This document shows, piece by piece, positions 21,854 through 32,280 of a stretch of 64,000 nucleotides of DNA. Each line of letters opens with the position of its first letter. The first letter of the stretch is position 1. Source of the stretch: Rhizopus arrhizus. Its lineage: Eukaryota > Mucoromycota > Mucoromycetes > Mucorales > Rhizopodaceae. Location: assembly GCA_024220505.1 (NCBI GenBank), contig JAKZZE010000004.1:744001-808000 (forward strand), in the 5' to 3' direction. Made by a program: the position numbers and the translations under genes. The notes beneath the pieces are model-generated. The model searched no databases. It was not told the origin of the DNA and was given only the letters and a program-made list of their open reading frames with translations.

Positions 21854-23289
21854 TCAAGTTTTAAAATTTGAATAAAAATCGAAACTATATATATATGTAT
21901 TATATCTTTTTATTTTGCCGATAGATCCACCAACATAAAGCGTTGGCTCAAGAGTCAAGTATGTATCAAAAAAGGATTGAGGATGACTTATCCAGTTTGC
22001 ACGGTCTTCTTGAGTGACTTTCTTGGCTGCTTCAGTAATTCTAAGGCTGAGATTGTCATCAACACTAATGCAATTTCTTCTGATATTTCCTTTGATTTTA
22101 GACCAAAATAACTCAATTGGATTCAAAAAAGGCAAGTAAGGAGGCAAATATGCAACCTTATAGCCTCTTGAAGCCATCAACTCCTGAACTTTGTTGACTT
22201 TGTGAACAACAACGTTATCAACAACAAGATAACGTTCCTTCATGTCAATTTGATCCAAGGTGTCCATAAGGCTACTCAAAAAATCCAAGGAATGCTCACT
22301 TCTTGTACGCACTCAAGCGTTGACCTCAGCTTCGTTGGCTTGACCATTATCTCTTTTGTGCTTTTTTGTCCCACTAGCTTTTTTTTTTTTTTTTTTTTTT
22401 TTGCACAGCATTTGGCTTACGAAGTGTGAGCTTAACAACACCTTTTTCACAAATCGTCCCAATAATGCTTACTATGGCTACTCTGTTTAAAGGAACAACT
22501 GATTTGACAGACATGCCCTTTTTGGATCAGCCAAAATTCCTGCGAATGTGCATGTTGAGACCTGCTTCATCGATAAAAACACAGTTTTGGTTTCGATCAA
22601 TGCTACTGTCATTTTGCCATTCTAATACTCTTTCATTAAGTAGCCGTAGAACACTTTGGGCTGTCCTTGCTGCTGCTACTACTGGCTCTAATTTCTTAAA
22701 AGTCAATGAGGCATGAAGAACAAGATACTTATGAAGACTTGATAAATTGATTGAACCAATTTGAGGAAACATTTCGAGTGATGCATCTCTTGCTTGCCAA
22801 ATTACTGCTTCGGGTCTTTGAGCAAAAAAAGTACACAAAAATTCAGTGTGACATGGCTCAAGTTTTCCCACTCTTTGGATTCGCTTTTTTTTGAACTGGA
22901 AGGCGTTTTTCGTTATCGTCTTTGTATTGCTTAAGGTAATGCTGAGCAGTTCTTTCAACTATGCCTACAATGAACCCTGCTTTTCTTGCTGAGAGGCTTT
23001 GCTCAATTACAAGGTCCAAAAGTTCTTGTGTTTGTCCAGGACTATAAGATCAGTACAAACTTCTAACTTTTCCTATACCTCAACACTTTTATAGACTCTA
23101 GCCTCAGTGACACCAGAACTGGTTGTTGATTTTTGTTGTTCCTGAATTTTCCCAATGATGCCACTCTAGCTCTACTGTCTCGTAAAGATCACTATCATCC
23201 CTTACAACGCCCATAGGCTCATAGTTAGAAATATTATCGAGAATGTTAAAGCAGTGCATATGCTCGTTTGGAATACCATCTGTAGTCAT
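21854..23289 (-). pseudogene. Broken Tc1/mariner (DDE_3/IS630-type) transposase
   Basis: N-terminal helix-turn-helix part (QTQELLDLVIEQSLSARK, VERTAQHYLKQYKD) spans the repeat boundary. The first catalytic Asp lies in CVFIDEAGLNMHIRRNFG, the second in ERYLVVDNVVVHKV and the third position in LPPYLPFLNPIELFWSKIKG. The frame is interrupted by TGA after IRRNFG (Trp expected) and by TGA before VRTRSEH (Arg likely), and a 24-base A run (22379-22402) sits between them. The 5' end also needs an intron or a frameshift between the MTTDG frame and TTSSGVTEARVYKSVE. At least two nonsense changes make it non-functional as read. Confidence 0.85.
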
Positions 23290-23377
23290 TTTTAATAAAG
23301 AAAAGAAAATACGCAAAATATAAATGACCATCCACAAAATAAAAAATAAAATCCGCAAAGTTGAAAGCAAAATCCAA
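22950..23377 (-). repeat. Right 428-bp terminal inverted repeat
   Basis: Reverse complement of the left repeat; continues directly into the transposase coding region. Confidence 0.9.
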
Positions 23378-23379
23378 TA

Positions 23380-24183
23380 TTTGTTCTTTTAAACTGTTTC
23401 ATCAAACAAACATCTTTGCTAGTTACGCCCACTTTTTCGCAATAAAAAAATGTATAGAAAACAAGACAGAAATTAAAAGTGTATATGAAATATATATTTT
23501 ATTAATGAAAATAACAAGCAAAATACACTAATTAAAAGCAAGTTAATAAAAAGCGAACTTATAAAATATTATAAATTGGATTAAAAAACTGTTTGTTTCA
23601 GTTAGCAAATCAGAAGTGTTAAGCATCACCGGGAGTATTTTCCCATCAATCAAAAGGTTCATCTTTACAAACAGTCTTTAATTCCCCTTTATTAAATGGT
23701 GCTCTTACCTTTACAGAATATTTTGTCAAAAACAAAAGAAAAAAAAAAGAAAAAGAAAAGGTGGCTTGCTAAAAGTCCTTTTAAAATATTTCATACGCGC
23801 GCCGTTTAAACAAAAAAGCCTTTCTCTCAAAATCTTTCACCGCTTATCCTTCATCCATCTGTGTAACTAATTCTAAAGATAAAAAAAAATTTCACCATTT
23901 AATCCTATTGTCAGTACAAATTTGATTTTCGCCTTGATTCAATCATCAAAAGGGATTTCTTTAATAAATCAATAAAATAAATTAAAAGGAATTAAATAGG
24001 TCTTTAGTTCATTTGAAAGTAACCCATTAACTTTCTATTCCTTCGATTCTGTAATGCTTAAAATAAATCAATTTTATTTACTAACGACACATATTTAATA
24101 TCCACAAAACCATTTATTTTTAAATAAATATTCACAGCACCAGGCCCCGAATTTTGCTTTATTATCGCATATAGAAAAAAAAA
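23380..24183. other. Intergenic interval right of the element
   Basis: About 800 bp, AT-rich, with a lightly GC-richer patch at 23,625-23,700. No feature recognised; the 3' end of the Kelch-BTB gene lies at its right. Confidence 0.5.
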
Positions 24184-26151
24184 TTATAATACATTAACAG
24201 GAAAACCATAATCTGGCATTTTCTTTTTAGGCATTGGATTTGATTTTAAAGGAGGAGTGTAAGGACCAAATCTTGAGTCAGAAGGAGTGGGCGGTAAGGA
24301 GGGTTGTGCAGCCAATCGGCGAAGACCATTGAATGAATAAGAAGAACTAGGTGGAGATGCAGGATAGGATTCATCACCAGAGACATGGTAATTATTTTGA
24401 TGAGGTGTAATGGGTGCTGAAACAGGAACTCCTGAAGGAGACCAGTCTTCATAAGATGATGTATGCGGTAGTGGGGGTGTCAAGAGCTGTTGTTGCATCT
24501 GTTGTTCCTTCTGTTGAAGTAACATACGCTTGGTGTTCAACATCACTCTGAGTGCTCTAATTTGAAGAGCATTTTGAAATGTCAATGTAGCTGTCTCATA
24601 GACCATACTTGCTGTAGAAATCGTTAATAGTTGATGTAAAGCAAATGTTGCCAGCTGTTTTAATCGTCCCAAACTGTACATGTCTGCCAAGATCAAAAGA
24701 CGAGATAGGATATGAGGTTGATGTTGTTGAGCGGTCATTAAATGATCGGTATAAAGGAATTGCAAAAAGGCAACCGTAACCGTGTATGTCTCAGGAAAGT
24801 AGAGTAATTGCTTGTCTTGACTGTCTTGTTTTTCTTCAAGCAATTGAGCAAAATCCGGCCAGCGTTCTGCTAAGACAGTCGAATTGGCAGCAATCGATTG
24901 TTTGTCTGATGTCCAGATGGTCAAATCTGACATTCCCGATTCGTTCATCAAGATCAATCCTAATTCTTGTGCAGCTAGTGAACAAGTCGCTCTTGGTAAT
25001 TCAAAGATACCAAAGGCCTCCAAATCAATAATGGTAATATGTTCAAAGTTGAGACGTCGGTAGCTGTAATCGTCTTTCAAATCCCGCTGTCGATGACCCA
25101 GGACATAATATTTTTGACCAGAAAGCACACCGCGGTTCCAAGAGCCCTGAGCCATCACTTTACCGGCATCCACGTGTGTCCAAGTGAGGTTAGTCAGATT
25201 CAAAGCCCAGACATGGTAGCCACATTGAGCGTTACTGAGTAGTGTGCCAGACACGAGAAAGTATTGTCCAATCAATTGGCCTGTAGGGAAACGGAGGCCA
25301 GGAGGAAGAAAAGAGCCTGTGGGTTCATGGGAATGGAACTCGACACCAGTTGAAGAGGAGGATTGAAGGGGCCAAAAGCTTTGCAGTTCTCGAGTAATGT
25401 CATTAAAGTTATAATTTGAGTACACACATACTGGTGATTGTTCATCCTTTGTTTGTTTCCAAAAGGGCTTCGCCATCTTGCCATAGTAAGAAGAAATGTT
25501 CCTCATCGTGGGACCAAAGGCGACTGCACGGTATGCATCAAAGGTTCCTTGAACAGGTTCACCGTGGATCCATGAGGATTGAGTTAAATCAAAGACGTTC
25601 ATTTCATGAATATGTTGATTTGATACATCTTGTCCACCCATCACCAAAAATTTATCATCGTCCCAAATAGTAGCCAGATGGGCATATCTTGCCTGAGGTG
25701 TAAAGATACTAGGCGCAACATGAATCTCTTTCCAGGACATGGTTTCGATATCAAACATTGAGATATCGTCTGTCGCATACAATTTTTCTTCATTTTGAGG
25801 TTGCTTGCGTCGAGTGATGGGTGACACATTCGACATGCCTCCAAAAACAACAATGTATCGATCCTTGTAAGCAGTTGCTGAGTGAAAATAGCGTGATGAA
25901 GGAGGAGTAGCGGAATCGGGAGGCGCAATGTGTCGTACCCAAACTAGAGTAGGAAGGTGAAGGATATAGAGATGGTTCGTCATTTGTCGTGTAGCAGCTA
26001 CTCGGCCACCAAAGACATAAAGGTGATCTCCAATGACTGTAGTTGAAGCACCTACAAGGGCAGGTGGAACATCTCCTTTTGTATTTTTTGTCTCTGAAGT
26101 GAGATCAGTAATAGATTGTTTTAGTTGTCCTGAATTTGTCAAGGAAACCAT
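24184..26151 (-). CDS. Kelch-repeat and BTB domain protein
   Basis: A single exon of 655 residues from MVSLTNSGQ. In-frame codons upstream (to 26262) encode a Phe/Leu-rich tract from poly-T DNA, so the start at 26151 is preferred. Residues about 30-330 hold Kelch-type blades, for example VIGDHLYVFGGRVAATRQ, SRYFHSATAYKDRYIVVFGG, ARYAHLATIWDDDKFLVMGG, and later a GQLIGQYFLVSG blade. A BTB/POZ fold follows (about 395-520: SDLTIWTSDKQSIAANSTVL, FPETYTVTVAFLQFLYTDHL, LLILADMYSLGRLKQLA), then a Gln-rich helix and a Ser/Pro-rich tail. The N-Kelch to C-BTB order resembles LZTR1 and S. pombe Ral2, which act on Ras signalling; this is a suggestion only. Confidence 0.88.
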   Translation of the reverse strand: MVSLTNSGQLKQSITDLTSETKNTKGDVPPALVGASTTVIGDHLYVFGGRVAATRQMTNHLYILHLPTLVWVRHIAPPDSATPPSSRYFHSATAYKDRYIVVFGGMSNVSPITRRKQPQNEEKLYATDDISMFDIETMSWKEIHVAPSIFTPQARYAHLATIWDDDKFLVMGGQDVSNQHIHEMNVFDLTQSSWIHGEPVQGTFDAYRAVAFGPTMRNISSYYGKMAKPFWKQTKDEQSPVCVYSNYNFNDITRELQSFWPLQSSSSTGVEFHSHEPTGSFLPPGLRFPTGQLIGQYFLVSGTLLSNAQCGYHVWALNLTNLTWTHVDAGKVMAQGSWNRGVLSGQKYYVLGHRQRDLKDDYSYRRLNFEHITIIDLEAFGIFELPRATCSLAAQELGLILMNESGMSDLTIWTSDKQSIAANSTVLAERWPDFAQLLEEKQDSQDKQLLYFPETYTVTVAFLQFLYTDHLMTAQQHQPHILSRLLILADMYSLGRLKQLATFALHQLLTISTASMVYETATLTFQNALQIRALRVMLNTKRMLLQQKEQQMQQQLLTPPLPHTSSYEDWSPSGVPVSAPITPHQNNYHVSGDESYPASPPSSSYSFNGLRRLAAQPSLPPTPSDSRFGPYTPPLKSNPMPKKKMPDYGFPVNVL

Positions 26152-28438
26152 AATATAAAAAGCAAAAAGGTGAAGAGGAAAGGAAGGAAGAGAAAAAAAA
26201 TTTGGTAAAAATTGATGAATAGATAGCAATAAAAAAAAAAGAATGGTTGTACAGTTACACAATAGGGTGCTCTGTAACTAAAAAAGGAAGGAACAAAGCG
26301 GTTTAACTCAAATAAGGTATAGACTGTACCTGAAACAAAGTTACTCAAAGTATGCATCCATTAGAATCACAAGTAATTTTCTTTCTTGTTTTCCAGAGAA
26401 AATGAAATGCTTATTTATGAAGAATAAAGAATGTTAACATACATTTGATTTACATGAATTTTATATAACAAAGTGAGTGTATCTAAGACTCAATTGATAC
26501 GAAGCACAGGTGTCATTGTTAATTCAATTGAAGACTAACCCAAAAAAAGAAATCGAATCAAATCTAAAGTTTGGACTAAAAGGGCTTTTGTTTCCTTTTA
26601 TTTTTATTCTGTGATTGGTGGTGCAATACATTTGGAGATAATCTCGACTGATGTAATGCTGCAGGTGGTATGTGCGATAATTATAGAAGTATTCGCCTCT
26701 CGAAAAAAAAAAAAAAGCAAGCACATTGGTTTCCTAAAATAAAGACATAGTCTTATCACACAATATTCAAATAGAGTGAAAATAACCTGCTTTGAATAAA
26801 AAGATATGCATTGGTGTCTTACTTAATAAAGTCTTGTAATATGGGAGCTGTAATACAAAAGAAGAACAGATATTTATACATTTTTAAAAAGCTAAAAGCA
26901 AGAGATGTATTTCCAATAAAGGAATCAAATTTAAATGTTGTCTATTTATATTGTTAATACGGTGAAAATACTTTATGAAAGATAATGTTCAAGAATTATT
27001 AAAACCAAACCATTAACTTTACACAAACCAATAAAAATACAAGTTGAAGCTTTTTTAGTGGACGCTTACCATGAAACCTGAATTCAATTGAGAATAAAAC
27101 GATATTCAAAAAAACGTTTCATGATCAAAAGATGCTTTCATCACCTTTTTTTTCCTGCAATTGAAACTACATTAAGTAAAATAAACGCTGCCAGGAAGCC
27201 CAAAGAGCAATTGATCTTCTATCGTCGTATTTGATGGAGTAAGTATTTGTTTTCGGGAAATTGCTAGTATTTTGAACCTTTCCATATTAACAGCTGGAAC
27301 AGTCATTCAAAGAGATTAAGAAAGGTATTATTACTATCTGAAAGCGAGCGGAAATACTAAAGACGTTTACCAAAAAAAAAAGATATAACGTACCGAGAGA
27401 CTCACTTGCACCAACAGGTAATGCTTCCTATGATGCTGTTTTTTAGCATCATTAAACAAATTGCTTTCTAGATATATCAAAAGTTGGTATACCAACTGAA
27501 TCGCTCTTCTTGTTGAATAATGATAAAACCACTTCTCGGCGCTTATTGTGCTTATAAAAAAGCGTATATAGGTTAAAGAGTGTTCAAAGTGGGCCATAGA
27601 TGACTAGAACAAGATGATATGGTCTGATTAGTTTCGTTTCCAACTTCTTAGCAACGGTGGCTGAGATATTATGTTTTGTGCAAAAGAAGAAAGACGTCTT
27701 AACATGCAGTAATTACAACAAAGTTTGCAGTCTTACTTGTCTGGAAGAGTTTTATTGTCAAAAGAATTGGTCCTTTAAAGGATCTAGACAGTACATTAAA
27801 CGAGGATAAATATATCAATATTCTAAGCCGAGAATTATATTTTGGATTAAAAAACAGTATACTCAATGGCTATGCTTTGAAGAAGTTATTGTCTTATTCT
27901 ATAATGACTTTTGCACGCGATGATGGAAGTAACAGGCTAATGGCAACATTTATTTATACATAATCATCACAAAGCTTATACTTAAATCTAGGTAGATCTT
28001 TCAATGCACTTCGGGATAGCACATGTATTTTAAAAAGGACATGTTAACATAGAATGACTTGATTTATGTATTGAAAGGGACTGGCAATACATTTTTGCTC
28101 AAAGACTAAAAAACCAGTCAATTGCATGTCGAAAAGACATAGAGAAGCCTTAAGAGCATATAATTACCTCAGTTGTTACTGAATTGAAAGCTACTTATCT
28201 TACTATATCTATGTTTATCAGTTATTCACCATGTTGGCATATTCTTAATTATCATTATCTTTGCTTAGTTGATGATGTTTATCGGACTTTCACGATCTTG
28301 GATTCAGACTTTTTAGTACCAACGTATTTTTTTAGATTATTATTGGCCAAATGAATTTGTGAGTGAGCTGAGTTTGCTAAAGATTGGCTTTTTTTCTTAA
28401 ATCTTTGTTTGCCAGCGTGTGCGTGTTAATAGTATAAA
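26152..28438. other. Gene-poor interval with a Tc1 relic
   Basis: About 2.3 kb. The left end is the Kelch-BTB promoter, with A/T runs. Between 27,367 and 27,963 I can follow decayed Tc1/mariner transposase pieces; nothing else in the interval has a supportable open frame. Confidence 0.6.
27611..27963 (+). pseudogene. Tc1/mariner transposase relic
   Basis: From 27611 the frame reads KMIWSD, then a stop where Glu is expected, then FRFQLLSNGG, another stop and DIMFCAKEERRLN, matching the WSDE-x-x-F-x-L...DG block around the first catalytic Asp of Tc1 transposases. A frame change near 27740 continues as VWKSFIVKRIGPLKDLDSTL, DKYINILSREL, corresponding to the next conserved segment (VWG...GPL...L...Y...IL). 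Numerous stops and shifts: an old, dead copy, unlike the 19.1-23.4 kb element. Weak traces of the N-terminal side (KPLLGAY) occur just upstream. Confidence 0.7.
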
Positions 28439-29776
28439 ATGGTATTGCAACATTTAAAAAAAGAATATACAATAAAGCTAATAAACAAATATGACAATTA
28501 CTTTGGTAGCCTACTACTTACATCCCTACTGTTGTGAATGACGATGGTACAGCCTTTTGTTGTTTTTTTGTTTTTTGTTTTTTTGAAACAGTAAAATTAA
28601 CACCTTGATTAGCTCATGCTGACGGCATTTGGGATGTCGCTTGGTCAAATCATACCAATCTTGTAATCTCGGGTTCAGAAGACAACAAGATCAAATGTTG
28701 GTATGAAAAAGACAATCTCTCAGCATATACACGTGTATTAAATTAATGTTAAAAATAGGGATGGCGCCTTGGGTGAATTGAAATTCGAACTTGAAGGACA
28801 CACCATGGGAATTATTTCTGTGGACGTCAGTAGTGATGGAACACGTAGACTTTATTTACACTATGCTTCTGTGTCAATATATTAAAATATTTCTTTAGGT
28901 CTTGTTTCTACTTCAGTTGATTCAAATATTCGTATTTGGGATCTTGAACATGGAAAACTAGTTCGATCCATTGTAGCTGCCCCTGTTGAAGCATGGAAAG
29001 CAAAGTTTACTCCAGATGGTGAATATATTGCAACAGGATCCCACAATGGTGATATCCATATTTACAGTGTTGAGACGGGCGAGAAAGTGAAGAGTTTGCC
29101 AACCAAAAACAAATTCTTAATGTCCATTGCTTATGTAAATTATATTGACACGCGTAAATTGCTCAAACTGTATGATAACTAAAGGTGTTTATTTAGAGTC
29201 CTGATGGCAAATATTTGGCCGGAGGAGCAGAGGATGGTGCCATCTATGTATTTAATACAGAGACGGATCAATTAGCTCATACATTATCTGGTAAGAGAAA
29301 GAAAAAGGGGAACAACAAAGAATAGAAAGAATTTGATTTATAAACCAAGTATAAATAGGACACGCCATGACCGTTCGCTCACTTTCGTTTGCCAATGATA
29401 GTAAAACATTAATTAGTGGAAGTGATGATAAATGTATTCACGTTTACGATGTTGAGCATGGCCAGTTGGCTTCTTCATTAACTGGACATTCAGATTGGGT
29501 CTTATGCGTCGCAGCAAATCCAGATATCAGTAAACAACAAATAGCAAGTTGCAGTTCTGATAAAAAGGTGAAAATATGGGATCTTGCTCTAAGGTCAGTT
29601 ATGGAAACACATGAAATTCATTCAGATCAGGTAAATATCTTCTTTCCTTTGGATTACTACGTATTAACGCATATACAAAGGTTTGGGGAATAGCTTGGAA
29701 TGCGGAAGGTACCAAGTTGGTGTCTGGGTCAGATGATAAATCATTAAAGTGGTTTGCAAGCAGTGGGTCGTCTTAA
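28439..29776 (+). CDS. SKI8: WD40 protein SKI8/WDR61
   Basis: Seven exons (28439-28505, 28613-28700, 28759-28844, 28899-29134, 29197-29290, 29359-29630, 29681-29776) join in phase to 312 residues forming a seven-bladed propeller. Blade ends include [11 protein letters not shown]...[138 protein letters not shown]. Blade order and spacing closely follow WDR61, the shared subunit of the Ski (cytoplasmic 3'-5' RNA decay) and Paf1 complexes. Exon 1 is the least certain: it was chosen for phase and donor GTAGCC. Confidence 0.9.
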
Positions 29777-30839
29777 ACAATATTTTTTTTCGCGTATCTC
29801 TGAAATCTAAATTTTGATAATAAAGTGATTTCATGATAATGATTATTATTAGAGGGAAAAAAAGAAAGAGAATTGGTTAATGAAACAGGAGAGGATGAGT
29901 CAAAATATAGTTTACATAAAATTCCTCTTTTTTGGGTTAAATATAATCTAATAGCAGGGGTTTTCTTAGTTTACATTTATAACAAAGTTATCAAGTATAC
30001 ACTCTTTTATGATTTTTCATGCTTTAATCCCTTTTAGTATTCTATTGTTTGAAAGGAAAGAAAAAACAGCTGAGGGTACGGTGCATACGGGATCTTACGA
30101 TAATTTTCCTGCCCAACAGGATAAAAGTAATTGATCTTGATTGACAATCGGAGTTTGTATTTGACATAGAGTTCTATTCTTACTTATTTGAAGGAAGGGG
30201 CGAGAAAGATGTAAATATAATAATAGCAGTAGTGAATAGTATGTGTATCAAGAACAACTATCATCAAAAGAGAGAAATATGAGCTTAATAATGAACAATG
30301 TAAATGGCAGAATGAAATTTAATTATCAAAGCGGCATCTTTCAGACTTTCCGTTACTTCCGATAGAGTTTTTTATGCAAAGTAATAACTGTATATAAAAA
30401 AAAAAAGAAGGTTATCAAGCAAAATTCACAATGCCATATCTGAATTAATCAAGAGTAACTATTGAATGTTGGTATCCAAAAGAGGCACGTAATTTTATGA
30501 CGAAATATCACACAAAAAGATTATTTTGACAATTCATAAATAGGACAGAGATACACCCTAAATATGACATGTAAGCTATATTTAAACACCCTGAGTTAAT
30601 TCTGAAGCTTCATCTGTATTATCGTAAGCATTTAGACAAGCTAAATCCCTTTTATTATTGTCCCTATTGATTTTATCCAGATTACCGTATCTAAAGAGCG
30701 ATCAACAGAAAAACGGCTGATTTTAGACCAAAGTTTCACAAACTACATTTGCATGAACGTCATATATATATAAACCTTGACTTTTCATTCTTTACTTTTT
30801 TTTTTTTTCATTATCAATTAATACAAATAAATAACAAAA
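29777..30839. other. Intergenic interval, SKI8 3' end and ADH promoter
   Basis: 1,063 bp. A TATA-like run (CATATATATATAAACC, about 30757-30772) precedes the alcohol dehydrogenase start by about 70 bp, followed by a T-rich patch. Nothing coding seen. Confidence 0.6.
30757..30772 (+). promoter_or_regulatory. TATA-like element of the alcohol dehydrogenase gene
   Basis: A run of alternating AT ending TATAAACC about 70 bp upstream of the ATG, with a pyrimidine-rich stretch between, the arrangement of a strong fungal promoter. Confidence 0.55.
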
Positions 30840-31941
30840 ATGTCTGAAGAAACTTTCTCTGCTTACGTCTGTCATGCCAAGAGTAAGTTACAATCATGCT
30901 TATATCACTTGCTGATAACTAACAATACAACTTATAGGCCAACCTCTTGAAAAATCCGAAGTCAACTTCTGTACTTGGGACGAAAACATGGTTCAAATGG
31001 ATATCATCTGTTGTGGTGTCTGTGGTACTGATCTTCACACCATTGATGAAGGTTGGGGACCTACTGAATTCCCTTGTGTTGTCGGTCACGAAATCATTGG
31101 TAAAGTAACAAAGGTTGGCAGTAATGTAAAGAAGATCAAGGTCGGTGATCGTTGTGGTGTTGGATGTCAATCCGCCTCTTGTCACGAATGTGACTACTGT
31201 AAGAAGGGTATGGAAAACTTGTGTTCCGTTCACGCTGTCTGGTCCTTCAATGATAGATATGAAAACGCTACTAAAGATAAGACCTATGGTGGTTTTGCCG
31301 AAAAATGGAGAGGTCCTCAAGACTTTGTAGTCAAGATCCCTGATAACTTTTCTTCTGAGGTTGCTGCTTCCTTCCTCTGTGGTGGTGTCACCACATTCAC
31401 TCCTTTGAAGCGTTATAATGTCAGCAAGGGTGACAAGGTCGCTGTCCTTGGTCTTGGTGGTCTCGGTCACTTTGGTGTTCAATGGGCTAAAGCCATGGGT
31501 GCTGAAGTCATTGCTTTTGATGTGATCCCTGATAAGGTGGAAGATGCCAGAAAGTTGGGTTGTGATGGTTATGTATTGATGCAAAAAGAAGAAGAAATTG
31601 AACCTCACTACAACTCATTCACTCACATCTTGGCTACCAAGATCGTTAACAAGTGCTGGCCTACTTATTTGAACATGCTCAAGAAGAACGGTATCTTCAT
31701 CTTGTGTGATATTCCTGAAGTTCCTTTGTCAGGATTAAGTGCTTTCACAATGGCTGGTAAACAATTGACTATTGCTAGTTCCTTCATTGGATCTCCCTCT
31801 GATATTCAAGAATGTCTTGACTTTGCCTCCGAACACAATGTCCGTACATGGGTCAATACTTTCCCTATGGAAAAAATTAATGAAGCCATCCAATTTGTTC
31901 GTGAAGCAAAGCCCCGTTACAGAGCTGTCGTCATGAACTAA
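30840..31941 (+). CDS. Zinc-dependent medium-chain alcohol dehydrogenase (cinnamyl-type, ADH6/7-like)
   Basis: Exons 30840-30882 and 30938-31941 give 348 residues. The catalytic zinc site is seen in CCGVCGTDLHTIDEGWG and PCVVGHEIIG; the structural zinc lobe in CHECDYCKKGMENLC. The Rossmann fold appears as VAVLGLGGLGHFGVQWAKAMG with the GLGGLG signature. The GWG after the first Cys and YGGFAEKW are typical of the YADH/CAD subgroup that reduces aliphatic and aromatic aldehydes with NADPH. The G-x-G-G-x-G and following residues fit NADP(H), but cofactor choice is inference. Codon use is biased to C/T-ending codons, suggesting high expression. Confidence 0.93.
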
Positions 31942-32280
31942 TCATTTTAATTACGCATTTTCATTTTTTACTAATTTGTTACATTTTGATAACGTCAATA
32001 AATCTTCTAATTTCTTTTGTTCTCAAACAGTTTACAGTTCCATCTTTGTTTTTTAATCACAATCAACCCTTAATATACAGCATAGCAAATGTGCTTCAGT
32101 AAATTCATTAATTCTTTTAAAAAAGGTAATTTGCAGCATAGAATTCGACTTTACTGACTTTTTTATGATCATATACAAATAAAATATTTGTGAATGAGAA
32201 CTAAACTTTCCATTATTCTTAGCCATATCATTTGGCTATTGCACGATGATCGCAGCGTATTTTTCTTCACAATACTCATC
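31942..32280. other. Convergent intergenic interval
   Basis: 339 bp between the ADH and SIN3 stop codons; AT-rich with nothing else recognised. Confidence 0.5.

Larger units (their letters stand above)
19143..23377. mobile_element. Tc1/mariner-class TIR element, 4,235 bp, with cargo
   Basis: Two 428-bp terminal inverted repeats (19143-19570 and 22950-23377) start TTGGATTTTGCTTTCAAC, read as identical in my base-by-base comparison, and are flanked by TA on both sides (19141-19142, 23378-23379), the target duplication of Tc1/mariner elements. Inside, on the minus strand and in order, are a broken DDE transposase, a CCHC zinc-knuckle ORF1 fragment and an intron-bearing recombinase-like gene. 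Identical repeats with a dead transposase imply recent movement by a transposase supplied in trans, or gene conversion between the ends. The repeats include the 5' part of the transposase gene, so that segment exists twice. Confidence 0.88.

Noticed and set aside
26152..26262. N-terminal extension of the Kelch-BTB protein rich in Phe and Leu
   Set aside because: Arises from T-rich promoter DNA; the downstream MVSLTNS start fits the domain boundary better than a signal peptide.
30919..31608. 229-residue open frame on the minus strand inside the alcohol dehydrogenase gene
   Set aside because: It lies opposite a clearly conserved enzyme exon with strong codon bias; its sequence has no recognisable domain. 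A shadow frame.
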